A stretch of DNA of 8,423 nt from Variovorax sp. (GTDB lineage Bacteria > Pseudomonadota > Gammaproteobacteria > Burkholderiales > Burkholderiaceae_C), in NCBI GenBank assembly GCA_028292145.1, contig JAQGMX010000027.1, forward strand, positions 1 through 8,423, written 5' to 3'. Positions 1 to 6,144 of this stretch are shown here, piece after piece. The translations under genes were made by a program, and so were the position numbers. Each line of letters begins with the position of its first letter. The stretch's first letter is position 1. Below the pieces are notes generated by a model, which searched no databases, was not told the DNA's origin, and was given only the letters and a program-made list of their open reading frames with translations.

Positions 1-788
1 AGCCGACGCCACACCATCTTCTGGGAAACGAACCGCTGCATGATCGACGGCACGAGTGCGACGCCGAGCCCGCTCTCGACCATGGCGAGCACGGTCTGAA
101 CCTGGGTCGCTTCCTGCGCAATGCGCGGGACGAATCCCGCATGCTGACAGGCCAGCATTGCCGCGCTGTGCAGGCCGGCCGCGAAGTTGCGGGTGTACAT
201 GACGAAGCTTTCGTTGGCGAAATCCGCAAGCGACAGATCGGATCTGGCGGCCAGCGGATTGCCGCGCGGAATAGCCGCCATGAATTCGTCGCGCTCCAGC
301 ATCACCAATTGCGCCGGCGTGCTGTCGAGCAGCGGCGTTCGCACGATGCCGATGTCGAGCTCGTCGTTTTCGATCTGCCGAAGAATGGTCATCGACGTGG
401 CCTCCCTGAGCGTCAATTCGACCCCCGGATATTCGGCCCTGAATTGCGGAACCAGCCGCTGCAGCATGCCGGACGTGCAGGAGCCGACGAAGCCGACGTG
501 CAGCGTGCCCCCCGTTCCTTCTGCCGCGCTCCCTGCCGCTTCGATGAACTGGTCGTTGTGGAACAGCAAACGCCTGGCTTCCGCCAACGCGGCCCGGCCG
601 CTGGGCGTCAGGGCGACGCCGCTGCTACCGCGGGTGAAGAGTTTGGTTCCCAGCTCTGCCTCCAGCTTCTGGATGGAAACCGACAGGGGCGGCTGCGCCA
701 TGTGCAATTGCACCGCCGCCTTTCGAAAATTGAGCGTTTCCGCCAGGACGACGAACTGTCGGATCCGGCGCAGGTCCATGCAAATCAT
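1..788 (-). CDS. LysR-family transcriptional regulator (3' end outside window)
   Basis: This is a DNA-binding regulator, probably controlling the divergent catabolic operon. About 262 codons are visible; the family is usually near 300 residues, so roughly 40 C-terminal residues lie beyond base 1. The N-terminal winged helix-turn-helix spans about residues 4-62 and includes the classic stretches FRKAAVQLHMAQPPLS and LEAELGTKLFTR. The effector domain starts near residue 96 with LHVGFVGSCTSGML, and VESGLGVALVPSIMQRF lies near the visible end. AQPPLS and the GFVGS opening resemble the BenM/CatM/CbnR branch, which often senses aromatic or dicarboxylate metabolites; that ligand guess is inference. 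The start at 788 has a weak AAGG about 10 bases upstream. An in-frame ATG at 779 gives MDLRRIRQF, the more typical LysR opening, but lacks a ribosome site. The divergent arrangement suggests autoregulation from the shared intergenic region. Confidence 0.95.
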   Translation of the reverse strand, partial: MICMDLRRIRQFVVLAETLNFRKAAVQLHMAQPPLSVSIQKLEAELGTKLFTRGSSGVALTPSGRAALAEARRLLFHNDQFIEAAGSAAEGTGGTLHVGFVGSCTSGMLQRLVPQFRAEYPGVELTLREATSMTILRQIENDELDIGIVRTPLLDSTPAQLVMLERDEFMAAIPRGNPLAARSDLSLADFANESFVMYTRNFAAGLHSAAMLACQHAGFVPRIAQEATQVQTVLAMVESGLGVALVPSIMQRFVSQKMVWRR

Positions 789-818
789 TTGAATATCGCC
801 TTGTCAATTGCTGATATC

Positions 819-841
819 GATTATTAGACAATCGAATTATC
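819..841. promoter_or_regulatory. Candidate LysR-type binding palindrome (T-N11-A)
   Basis: This 23-base imperfect palindrome has arms GATtATTaGA (819-828) and TCgAATtATC (832-841); 8 of the 11 symmetric base pairs are complementary. Inside it ATT (823-825) and AAT (835-837) are arranged so that T824 and A836 are separated by 11 bases, the T-N11-A layout known for LysR-family sites. It lies about 31-53 bases upstream of the regulator's start and about 132 bases upstream of the CoA-transferase start, so a protein bound here could both repress its own gene and activate the operon. Assignment to the adjacent LysR protein is inferred from position and symmetry. Confidence 0.5.
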
Positions 842-868
842 AAGTTCTTATTTTCTATAGGGTAAACC

Positions 869-920
869 CGTCCAATTCATCTTGGAACGATATCGGCAGC
901 GATCAATTTAATATTGGACG
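869..920. repeat. Perfect 8-bp inverted repeat CGTCCAAT / ATTGGACG
   Basis: CGTCCAAT at 869-876 is exactly complementary in reverse to ATTGGACG at 913-920, with 36 bases between the arms. The arms bracket the possible -35/-10 pair, and the 8-bp palindrome CGATATCG lies near the centre. This could be a split operator for a dimeric regulator or simply chance pairing in a short AT-rich region. A transcription terminator is unlikely because the loop is long and no T-run follows. Confidence 0.4.
882..912 (+). promoter_or_regulatory. Possible sigma-70-like promoter for the catabolic operon
   Basis: TTGGAA (882-887, four of six matches to the -35 consensus) is followed after 19 bases by TTTAAT (907-912, five of six matches to the -10 consensus). 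The spacer is longer than the usual 17, as is common for activator-dependent promoters. Transcription would start near 919, leaving a leader of about 54 bases before the ATG at 973. The region is AT-rich, so chance matches are likely and the call is tentative. Confidence 0.25.
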
Positions 921-925
921 AGAGG

Positions 926-968
926 TCGAGCAGCGACTTAATCTTGCAGCTCCTATCTTGCTGCTCGA
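926..968 (+). repeat. 9-bp inverted repeat plus 12-bp tandem repeat just before the CoA-transferase start
   Basis: TCGAGCAGC (926-934) pairs perfectly with GCTGCTCGA (960-968), enclosing 25 bases. The right half also carries a direct repeat: ATCTTGCAGCTC (941-952) and ATCTTGCTGCTC (955-966) match at 11 of 12 bases with a 14-base period. The hairpin's right arm ends four bases before the ATG at 973, where a ribosome-binding site would sit, and no Shine-Dalgarno match is visible there. In RNA the stem would cover the translation-initiation region, so translational control is possible; function is unproven. Confidence 0.45.
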
Positions 969-972
969 ACAA

Positions 973-2196
973 ATGACTTCCCTATTGGGGCACATCAAAG
1001 TGCTCGATCTGACCCGCGTTCTGGCCGGACCGTGGGCCACTCAGAACCTTGCGGACATGGGCGCCGAAGTCATCAAGATCGAGCGCCCCACGCACGGCGA
1101 CGACACCCGGTCCTGGGGTCCGCCGTTCCTGAAGGATCCCGAAGGCAACGAGACCCGGGATTCGTCTTATTTCCTCAGCGCCAATCGCGGCAAGAAGTCT
1201 GTGACCTGCGATCTGTCGACACCCGAGGGGCAGGAACTAATTCGCGCACTGGCCAAGGACGCCGATGTGGTGGTCGAGAACTACAAGGTCGGCACGCTGG
1301 CGCGGTACGGGCTGGCCTATGAGGACCTGAAGAAGATCAACCCGAAGTTGGTCTATTGCTCGGTCACCGGCTTCGGGCAGGACGGTCCGTATGCGGCGCT
1401 GCCCGGCTACGACTTCGTTTTCCAGGGCATGGGCGGCCTGATGAGCATCACCGGCCAGCCCGAGGGAACGCCGGGCGACGAACCGATGAAGGTCGGCATT
1501 GCGATCACCGATCTCCTGACCGGCATGTACGCGACCACGGCGATATTGGGCGCGCTGGAACACCGGCACATCAGCGGCACGGGCCAATACATCGACATGT
1601 CGCTGCTCGACTGCGTGGTGACGGTCAATTCATACATGGCGATCAACTACTTCCTGTCGGGGAAGATGCCGCGCCGCATGGGAAACGCCCATGCCAACAT
1701 GGTGCCGTACCAGGTCTTCCGCTGCCGCGAAGGAAGCCTGATCGTGGCGGTCGGCAACGACTCGCAGTACCGGTCGTTCTGCAAGACGATCGGCCGTGAA
1801 GACCTGGCGAGCGACGAAAGCTATGCCACCGCCGGCAACCGGAATCGCAATCGCGAAAACCTGATTCCGCAACTCGCCGAAGCCCTGCTTGGCAAGACGA
1901 TGGCCGAATGGGTGGCGTTGCTGGAAGCGGCGAACGTTCCGTGCGGGCCGATCCACGACATGCAGCAGGTCTTCGAGGATCCGCAGGTCCGGCACCGGGG
2001 GATGAAGCTGTCGCTGCCGCACAGCGCGGGCGTGCAGGCGCCCGGGGTGGCAAGTCCGCTGCGTTTTTCAGATACGCCGATCGTCTACGGCCGGGCGGCA
2101 CCGACATTGGGCGAACACACCGATGCGGTGCTGGGAGAAACGCTCGGGCTCGACGCCGCGCGCATCGCCGCCCTGCGCGCGAAGGGCGTCGTCTGA
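973..2196 (+). CDS. Class III (CaiB/BaiF, family III) CoA-transferase
   Basis: This cytosolic enzyme moves CoA between carboxylic acids without ATP, normally activating the pathway acid from a donor thioester such as succinyl-CoA. The 407-residue length fits the family (about 400). It opens with the typical LLGHIKVLDLTRVLAGPW (residues 4-21), then AEVIKIERP (31-39), the NRGKKSVTCDL segment (71-81), and the acceptor region with VGIAITDLLTG, where Asp180 matches the catalytic aspartate of formyl-CoA transferase (Asp169 in Frc). GTGQYIDMSLLD follows at 202-213. The ATG at 973 was chosen because family similarity begins there; the frame is open upstream only through AT-rich regulatory DNA, and a TTG at 958 is a weaker option. 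No clear ribosome-binding site is seen. It is the first gene of the operon. Donor and acceptor acids cannot be told from sequence. Confidence 0.93.
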   Translation: MTSLLGHIKVLDLTRVLAGPWATQNLADMGAEVIKIERPTHGDDTRSWGPPFLKDPEGNETRDSSYFLSANRGKKSVTCDLSTPEGQELIRALAKDADVVVENYKVGTLARYGLAYEDLKKINPKLVYCSVTGFGQDGPYAALPGYDFVFQGMGGLMSITGQPEGTPGDEPMKVGIAITDLLTGMYATTAILGALEHRHISGTGQYIDMSLLDCVVTVNSYMAINYFLSGKMPRRMGNAHANMVPYQVFRCREGSLIVAVGNDSQYRSFCKTIGREDLASDESYATAGNRNRNRENLIPQLAEALLGKTMAEWVALLEAANVPCGPIHDMQQVFEDPQVRHRGMKLSLPHSAGVQAPGVASPLRFSDTPIVYGRAAPTLGEHTDAVLGETLGLDAARIAALRAKGVV

Positions 2197-2248
2197 GGGC
2201 CCATGCCTTCTTCTGCTGCTTCACATTCCTAGCGAAATCGGAGACACC

Positions 2249-3229
2249 ATGCGACGCAAATTTCTTCAGACACTCATGGCCGGAGGGCTGGTCGCAGCCG
2301 GGCTCGGCGTTGCCGTTGCACAGGCACAGGCACAGGGCCGTTCGCCTATGCGCTTTATCGTGCCCTATCCGGCCGGCGGCGCCGCCGACCAGATCACGCG
2401 CCTCGTCGCGCACGCTGCCTCCCAACGATTGGGCACGCCGATCGTCATCGACAACCGGGGCGGCGCGGCAGGGATGATCGCTGCCGAGGCAACGCTTCGC
2501 GCCGAGCCGGACGGCAACACCTTCTTCGTCGGCTCGAACGCACCGATGGTCATCAACCAGGCCATCTACGCCAGGATGCCCTACGACCCGGAGAAAGATT
2601 TCGTGCCGGTTGTCGGCATGGGCAAGTCGCCGCTGCTTCTGGTCACGCGCAAGGACCTCGGGGCGAAGAACGTGGCCGAGCTCATCGCCCTGAGCAAAAA
2701 ACCGGACGTGCGTTTCACGATGGGTTCCGCCAGCAGCGGAAACATCACGCATCTGGCCGGCGAAGGGGCGAGCCGCGTCATGGGCTTCCGGGTGACGCAC
2801 GTTCCGTTCACCGGAAGCGCACCCGCCATCACGAGCATGCTCGGCAACAACGTCGACATCATGTACGACGCCCTGCCCTCGTGCATGCGGCAGGCCAAGG
2901 CCGGGCGCATCGTCCCGCTGGCGATCCTGGACGGCAAGCGCTTCCCGCAGATACCGGACGTACCCACGCTGACGGAAGCCGGCTACGCCGGCCACGACGC
3001 CAGCGCCTGGTTCGGCGTCATGGCGCGCACCGGCACGCCGCGCGCGGCCGTCGACGCACTCAACAAGGCCGTCAACGAGGCGCTCAAGGACCCCGAGCTG
3101 ATCGCAAAGCTGAACAACATCGGCGCCCAGCCGATGCCGGGGTCTCCCGAGGCTTTCGGCCGGTTCATCGCGGACGAACGCGCCCGCTGGATTCCGCTGG
3201 CGCATCTCCTCGGCGTCAAGGCCGACTGA
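2249..3229 (+). CDS. Bug/TctC-family tripartite tricarboxylate-type substrate-binding protein
   Basis: This periplasmic receptor has 326 residues, the usual family length. The N-terminus is a signal peptide: a charged MRRKFLQ start, a hydrophobic stretch to about residue 24, and AQAQA before a likely cleavage near residue 29. RRKFL also resembles the twin-arginine (Tat) motif. The mature part opens with the family signature RFIVPYPAGGAADQITR (36-51), followed by IVIDNRGGAAGMIAAE (65-80) and PYDPEKDFVPV (111-121); VDIMYDALPS is at 202-211 and IPDVPTLTEAGY at 235-246. Members bind small carboxylates, aromatic acids or nicotinate-like compounds and either feed TctAB transporters or act in sensing. 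No membrane TctA/TctB genes lie in the window, so this is an orphan receptor as seen here. The start is supported by GGAGA at 2240-2244. The gap after the CoA-transferase is 52 bases. Confidence 0.95.
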   Translation: MRRKFLQTLMAGGLVAAGLGVAVAQAQAQGRSPMRFIVPYPAGGAADQITRLVAHAASQRLGTPIVIDNRGGAAGMIAAEATLRAEPDGNTFFVGSNAPMVINQAIYARMPYDPEKDFVPVVGMGKSPLLLVTRKDLGAKNVAELIALSKKPDVRFTMGSASSGNITHLAGEGASRVMGFRVTHVPFTGSAPAITSMLGNNVDIMYDALPSCMRQAKAGRIVPLAILDGKRFPQIPDVPTLTEAGYAGHDASAWFGVMARTGTPRAAVDALNKAVNEALKDPELIAKLNNIGAQPMPGSPEAFGRFIADERARWIPLAHLLGVKAD

Positions 3230-3260
3230 ATTTTCCGCAACCTCTTCAAGGAAGCACACC

Positions 3261-3716
3261 ATGGTCACACTCGACTCTCCCGAAGCGATCCGCGCCTTTG
3301 TCGGCCAGAGCACCACCAGCACTTCGCTGCTGATCGATCAGAAGATGATCGACGTGTTCGCCGAGCTCACCCACGACCACCAATGGCTGCATGTGGACGT
3401 GGCGCGAGCGGAAAAGGAATCGCCCTACGGCACGACCATCGCGCACGGGCTGCTCACGCTGTCGCTGTTGCCGGCCTGGTACGGGCAATGCCTGAATTTT
3501 CCGAACCGCCGACATGGCGTGAACTACGGTTTCGACAAGATCCGTTTCACCGGGCCGGTCAAGAGCGGTTCGATGGTGTCGGGCAAATTCACGCTGGCGA
3601 AGGCCGAAGACGTCCGTCCCGGCGACATGCGCTGCACCTGGGATGTCGAAGTCCGCATCGACGGCGCCGAACGCCCGGCGGTGGTCGCGCAGTGGCTGAT
3701 TCAGGTCACGCACTGA
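3261..3716 (+). CDS. MaoC-like (R)-specific hydratase/dehydratase
   Basis: The protein has 151 residues and a single hot-dog fold domain, the length of small MaoC/NodN-like hydratases. The hydratase motif is visible as LTHDHQWLHVD (36-46), placing the catalytic pair at Asp39 and His44, followed by YGTTIAHGLLTLSLLP (56-71). Such enzymes hydrate trans-2-enoyl-CoA to (R)-3-hydroxyacyl-CoA or run the reverse dehydration in the cytosol, usually as dimers. A well placed AAGGAAG (3248-3254) precedes the ATG by six bases. It sits 31 bases after the receptor gene and 19 bases before the crotonase, so the operon encodes two possible hydration/isomerization enzymes. With the downstream DUF35 and thiolase-fold genes it resembles the hydratase part of steroid ChsH1-ChsH2-Ltp2 modules, although in ChsH2 the MaoC and DUF35 parts are fused. 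The true substrate is unknown. Confidence 0.9.
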   Translation: MVTLDSPEAIRAFVGQSTTSTSLLIDQKMIDVFAELTHDHQWLHVDVARAEKESPYGTTIAHGLLTLSLLPAWYGQCLNFPNRRHGVNYGFDKIRFTGPVKSGSMVSGKFTLAKAEDVRPGDMRCTWDVEVRIDGAERPAVVAQWLIQVTH

Positions 3717-3735
3717 ACCGGCACGCCACAAAGCC

Positions 3736-4536
3736 ATGACAGCCATCGTCATCGAACGCGTCGGCGCCACGGCGGTGCTCACGCTGAACCGTCCCGAAGC
3801 GCGCAACGCACTGGATTACGACATGCGCGACGAGCTTGCCGAAGCCGTGCCCATGCTCCGCGACGACGCCGCGATCAAGGCGGTCGTCATCACCGGCGCC
3901 GGAAAGCATTTCTGCGCCGGCGGCGACGTCAAGGTGCTGGCCGAATCGCAGGGCGCGGCGCGCGAGATCTTCGAAGGCCGGGACCGCATCCTGAAGATCC
4001 ATCGGTGGTTCAACGAACTTATCGACATGGAAAAGCCGGTGATCGCGGCCATCGACGGCGTGGCTTTCGGAGGCGGACTTTCTTTCGCGCTGTGTGCGGA
4101 TTTTGTTCTCGCCACCCGGCGCGCATCGTTCTGTTCCGTCTTCAGCCGGCTCGGCTACGTACCGGACATGGCTGCGATGTACCTTCTGCCTCGCGCCGTG
4201 GGGCTGGCGACCGCCAAGGACCTGGTCTTCACCGGCCGGGTGATCGATGCGGAAGAAGCGCATCGCATCGGCCTGGTTCACCGGCTTGTGGACGGCGACC
4301 TGCGGACGACCGCGCTGGCATTCGCCGAACGTTTCCACGGCGCGCCGACCGGTGCACTCGGCGTGGCGAAATCGATCATGAACCGCGCGTTCGAAAGCGA
4401 CCGTCACACGGTCTGCGCGCAGGAAGCGATGGCCCAGGCCATGTGCCGCGAAAGCGGATTCCACCAGGAGGCCGTACAGCGCTTCGTGGACAAACAACCG
4501 CCGCTCTACAGCTGGCCGACGGAGACCGACAGATGA
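3736..4536 (+). CDS. Crotonase-family enoyl-CoA hydratase/isomerase-like protein with atypical active site
   Basis: The 266 residues match the crotonase fold. LTLNRPEARNAL (15-26), the oxyanion-hole segment HFCAGGD (58-64), and KPVIAAIDGVAFGGGLSFALCAD (100-122, given here as landmark ends K100 and D122) are clear. The two glutamates of classical enoyl-CoA hydratase (Glu144 and Glu164 in the rat enzyme) align with Ser116 and Phe136, so ordinary hydratase chemistry is unlikely. In LGYVPDMAAMYLLPR (139-153), Asp144 sits where PaaG isomerase and 4-chlorobenzoyl-CoA dehalogenase have their catalytic aspartate. A double-bond isomerase or another CoA-thioester reaction is therefore more likely; this is my alignment by eye. 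The ATG lacks a strong ribosome-binding site and follows the hydratase by 19 bases. The end overlaps the next gene by four bases (ATGA), pointing to translational coupling. Confidence 0.92.
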   Translation: MTAIVIERVGATAVLTLNRPEARNALDYDMRDELAEAVPMLRDDAAIKAVVITGAGKHFCAGGDVKVLAESQGAAREIFEGRDRILKIHRWFNELIDMEKPVIAAIDGVAFGGGLSFALCADFVLATRRASFCSVFSRLGYVPDMAAMYLLPRAVGLATAKDLVFTGRVIDAEEAHRIGLVHRLVDGDLRTTALAFAERFHGAPTGALGVAKSIMNRAFESDRHTVCAQEAMAQAMCRESGFHQEAVQRFVDKQPPLYSWPTETDR

Positions 4537-4934
4537 CCGATCAATCACAGCCCGCCCCGACTACAGACATCCCGCTGCAGCCGGAAAAACAGTACTTCGC
4601 CTTCCTGGCCGAAGGCCGTTTCATGATTCAGCGATCGCGCAGCTCAGGGGAGCACGTCTTCTATCCGCGCGTGGCCGCACCGCGTACCGGCGAGCGCGAC
4701 CTCGAATGGGTGCCCGCGAGCGGCGACGGCACCGTCTACGCCACGACGGTCGTGCGACGCAAACCTCCCGAGCCCGCCTTCAACGTAGCGCTGGTTCAGC
4801 TTGCCGAGGGACCTCGGATGATGAGCCGGATCGAAGGGGTGGAGCCCCAGGCGGTTCGGATCGGGATGGCCGTCAAGGCCCGCATCGACTCCGTCGATGG
4901 CAAGCCGCTCGTCGTATTCGACGCCGTCAAATGA
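4533..4934 (+). CDS. DUF35-type OB-fold protein with degenerate zinc ribbon (thiolase partner)
   Basis: This 133-residue protein has the DUF35 plan: an N-terminal helix (about 16-32), a rubredoxin-like ribbon region (33-58), and an OB-fold from about 59 with LEWVPASGDGTVYATTVV (57-74), ALVQLAEGPRMMSRIEG (86-102) and GMAVKARID near 111. DUF35 proteins bind acyl-CoA and scaffold thiolase-fold enzymes, as in ChsH2-Ltp2 and the archaeal thiolase/HMG-CoA synthase complex. Here the canonical QRCxxCG and CPxCG motifs appear as QRSRSSG and APRTG: the four zinc cysteines are replaced by Ser35, Ser38, Ala49 and Thr52, and the protein contains no cysteine at all. It should not bind the structural zinc. 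The start overlaps the crotonase stop by four bases and the thiolase-fold gene begins 25 bases downstream, supporting a stoichiometric complex with it. The family call rests on order and landmarks, not a profile search. Confidence 0.85.
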   Translation: MTDQSQPAPTTDIPLQPEKQYFAFLAEGRFMIQRSRSSGEHVFYPRVAAPRTGERDLEWVPASGDGTVYATTVVRRKPPEPAFNVALVQLAEGPRMMSRIEGVEPQAVRIGMAVKARIDSVDGKPLVVFDAVK

Positions 4935-4959
4935 GAAACAAGACAAGAGGCAGCACAGC

Positions 4960-6117
4960 ATGAGCCAGGACCGATTTCCAAGAGGCCGAACCGCGATCGT
5001 TTCGGCCGTCACCTACGGCATGGGCGAATCGCCGGGGCTGTCGTCGATCGACCTTGCCGTCTCCGCGAGCGTCCGTGCGCTCGACGCCGTCGGACTGAAG
5101 CCGAGCGACGTCGACGGCCTGTTCATCGGCCTGCCGGACGACTACCTGTCCGGCCTGACCTTCGCCGAGTATCTGGGCATCACGCCCAAGGTGACCGACA
5201 ACAACCGCACCGGCGGCTCCGCATTCCTCACCCACTGCATGTGGGCGGCGCTGGCGCTCGAGGCCGGGCAATGCGATGTCGCCCTGATCGCTTACGGCAG
5301 CAACCAGCGCAGTGCCTCCGGCGGCCTGATCAGTTCGATGCGGCCGTCACCCTACGAAGGGCCGTACAAGCTGCCTCGGCCGGTCGGCGCGTATGCGCTG
5401 GCCACTTCGCGCTACATGCACGAATACGGCCTGAAGCGCGAGCAGCTCGGCGAAGTCGCACTGGCGGCGCGGAGGTGGGCGCAACTCAACCCCGACGCCT
5501 TCATGCGCGAGCCCCTGAGCATCGACGACTACCTGGCGTCCCGGATGGTGTGCGACCCCCTGTCGGTGCGCGACTGCTGCCTCGTGACCGACGGCGCAGC
5601 TGCGATCGTCATGACCCGCGCCGACCGGGCACGCAGCCTGACGCGCAAGCCGATCTACATCCTCGGCAATGCGGCCTCGACCCATCACCGGGACATCACC
5701 TCGATGCCCGATCTGACGACCACCGCAGCCGCCATCTCCGGCCCTCGCGCCATGGCGCAGGCCGGCGTGACGCCGAAGGACATCGACGTCGTCGAGGTCT
5801 ACGACGCCTTCACCATCAACACCCTGCTCTTCCTCGAAGACCTCGGGTTCTGCAAGAAGGGCGAAGCCGGCGCATTCGTCGAGGGCGGCAGGATCGCGCC
5901 CGGCGGCGAGCTGGCGGTCAACACCAATGGCGGCGGCCTGTCTTGCGTCCACCCGGGCATGTATGGCCTCTTCACCGTCGTCGAAGCCACGCAGCAGCTG
6001 CAGGGCACCGCGGGCGAACGTCAGGTGAAGGACGCCCGGCTTGCCGTTGCCCACGGAAACGGCGGCGAGCTTTCGAGCCAGGTCACGATGGTGCTCGGCA
6101 CCGAAGACACGCTCTGA
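4960..6117 (+). CDS. SCP-x/Ltp2-like thiolase-fold protein lacking the thiolase cysteines
   Basis: The protein has 385 residues, as expected for the lipid-transfer (SCP-x) thiolase group. The N-terminal half includes VDGLFIGLPDDYL (51-63) and NNRTGGSAFLTHCMWAA (81-97). The C-terminal half carries VVEVYDAFTINTLLFLEDLG (277-296), GFCKKGEAGAFVEGG, NTNGGGLSCVHPGMYG (321-336) and VAHGNGGE (363-370). Compared with classical thiolases, the nucleophilic Cys aligns with Gly85 and the C-terminal acid/base Cys with His365, while the active-site His is kept (His331). Normal thiolysis is thus unlikely. Tyr281 and Tyr335 are in positions comparable to tyrosines of the steroid aldolase Ltp2, so retro-aldol cleavage of a beta-hydroxyacyl-CoA is a plausible activity (inference). 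A ribosome site AAGAGG lies about nine bases before the ATG. The DUF35 gene just upstream probably encodes its partner subunit. Confidence 0.9.
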   Translation: MSQDRFPRGRTAIVSAVTYGMGESPGLSSIDLAVSASVRALDAVGLKPSDVDGLFIGLPDDYLSGLTFAEYLGITPKVTDNNRTGGSAFLTHCMWAALALEAGQCDVALIAYGSNQRSASGGLISSMRPSPYEGPYKLPRPVGAYALATSRYMHEYGLKREQLGEVALAARRWAQLNPDAFMREPLSIDDYLASRMVCDPLSVRDCCLVTDGAAAIVMTRADRARSLTRKPIYILGNAASTHHRDITSMPDLTTTAAAISGPRAMAQAGVTPKDIDVVEVYDAFTINTLLFLEDLGFCKKGEAGAFVEGGRIAPGGELAVNTNGGGLSCVHPGMYGLFTVVEATQQLQGTAGERQVKDARLAVAHGNGGELSSQVTMVLGTEDTL

Positions 6118-6144
6118 CGTTCACAGCAATCCCATCAAACAGCG

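Larger units (their letters stand above)
789..972. promoter_or_regulatory. Divergent AT-rich regulatory region between lysR-type gene and CoA-transferase operon
   Basis: This 184-base gap separates two divergent genes and is clearly richer in A/T than the flanking coding DNA. It contains an imperfect LysR-type palindrome (819-841), a perfect 8-bp inverted repeat (869-876 with 913-920), a 9-bp inverted repeat next to the start codon (926-934 with 960-968) and a near-perfect tandem repeat (941-952, 955-966). The hexamer GATATC occurs twice (813-818, 889-894), the second copy inside the palindrome CGATATCG (888-895). No stop codon interrupts the CoA-transferase frame back to 808, but the encoded residues look unlike the family and the codons are AT-rich, so I read the region as non-coding control DNA. 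Confidence 0.85.

Noticed and set aside
802..807. Perfect TTGACA -35 hexamer on the minus strand upstream of the LysR gene
   Set aside because: It lies only 13 bases before the start codon at 788 and has no -10 element at a workable distance.
141..827. Plus-strand open frame opposite the LysR gene
   Set aside because: The minus strand encodes a textbook LysR helix-turn-helix and effector domain here; the plus-strand product resembles nothing and is a reading-frame shadow.
860..869. Short palindrome GGGTAAACCC
   Set aside because: Only four base pairs of symmetry around a two-base centre; too short to distinguish from chance.
808..972. Possible 55-residue N-terminal extension of the CoA-transferase from a TTG at 808
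   Set aside because: The extension is AT-rich, unlike the gene's codon use, does not resemble the family N-terminus and overlaps the regulatory palindrome; family similarity begins right at the ATG at 973.
2197..2248. Search for a terminator in the largest gap inside the gene string
   Set aside because: No GC-rich stem followed by a T-run is visible, so there is no sign that the operon is split here.
1643..3322. Minus-strand open frame of 559 codons across the CoA-transferase and Bug genes
   Set aside because: It crosses two real genes and their intergenic gap, has a low-complexity basic composition and shows no recognisable domain.
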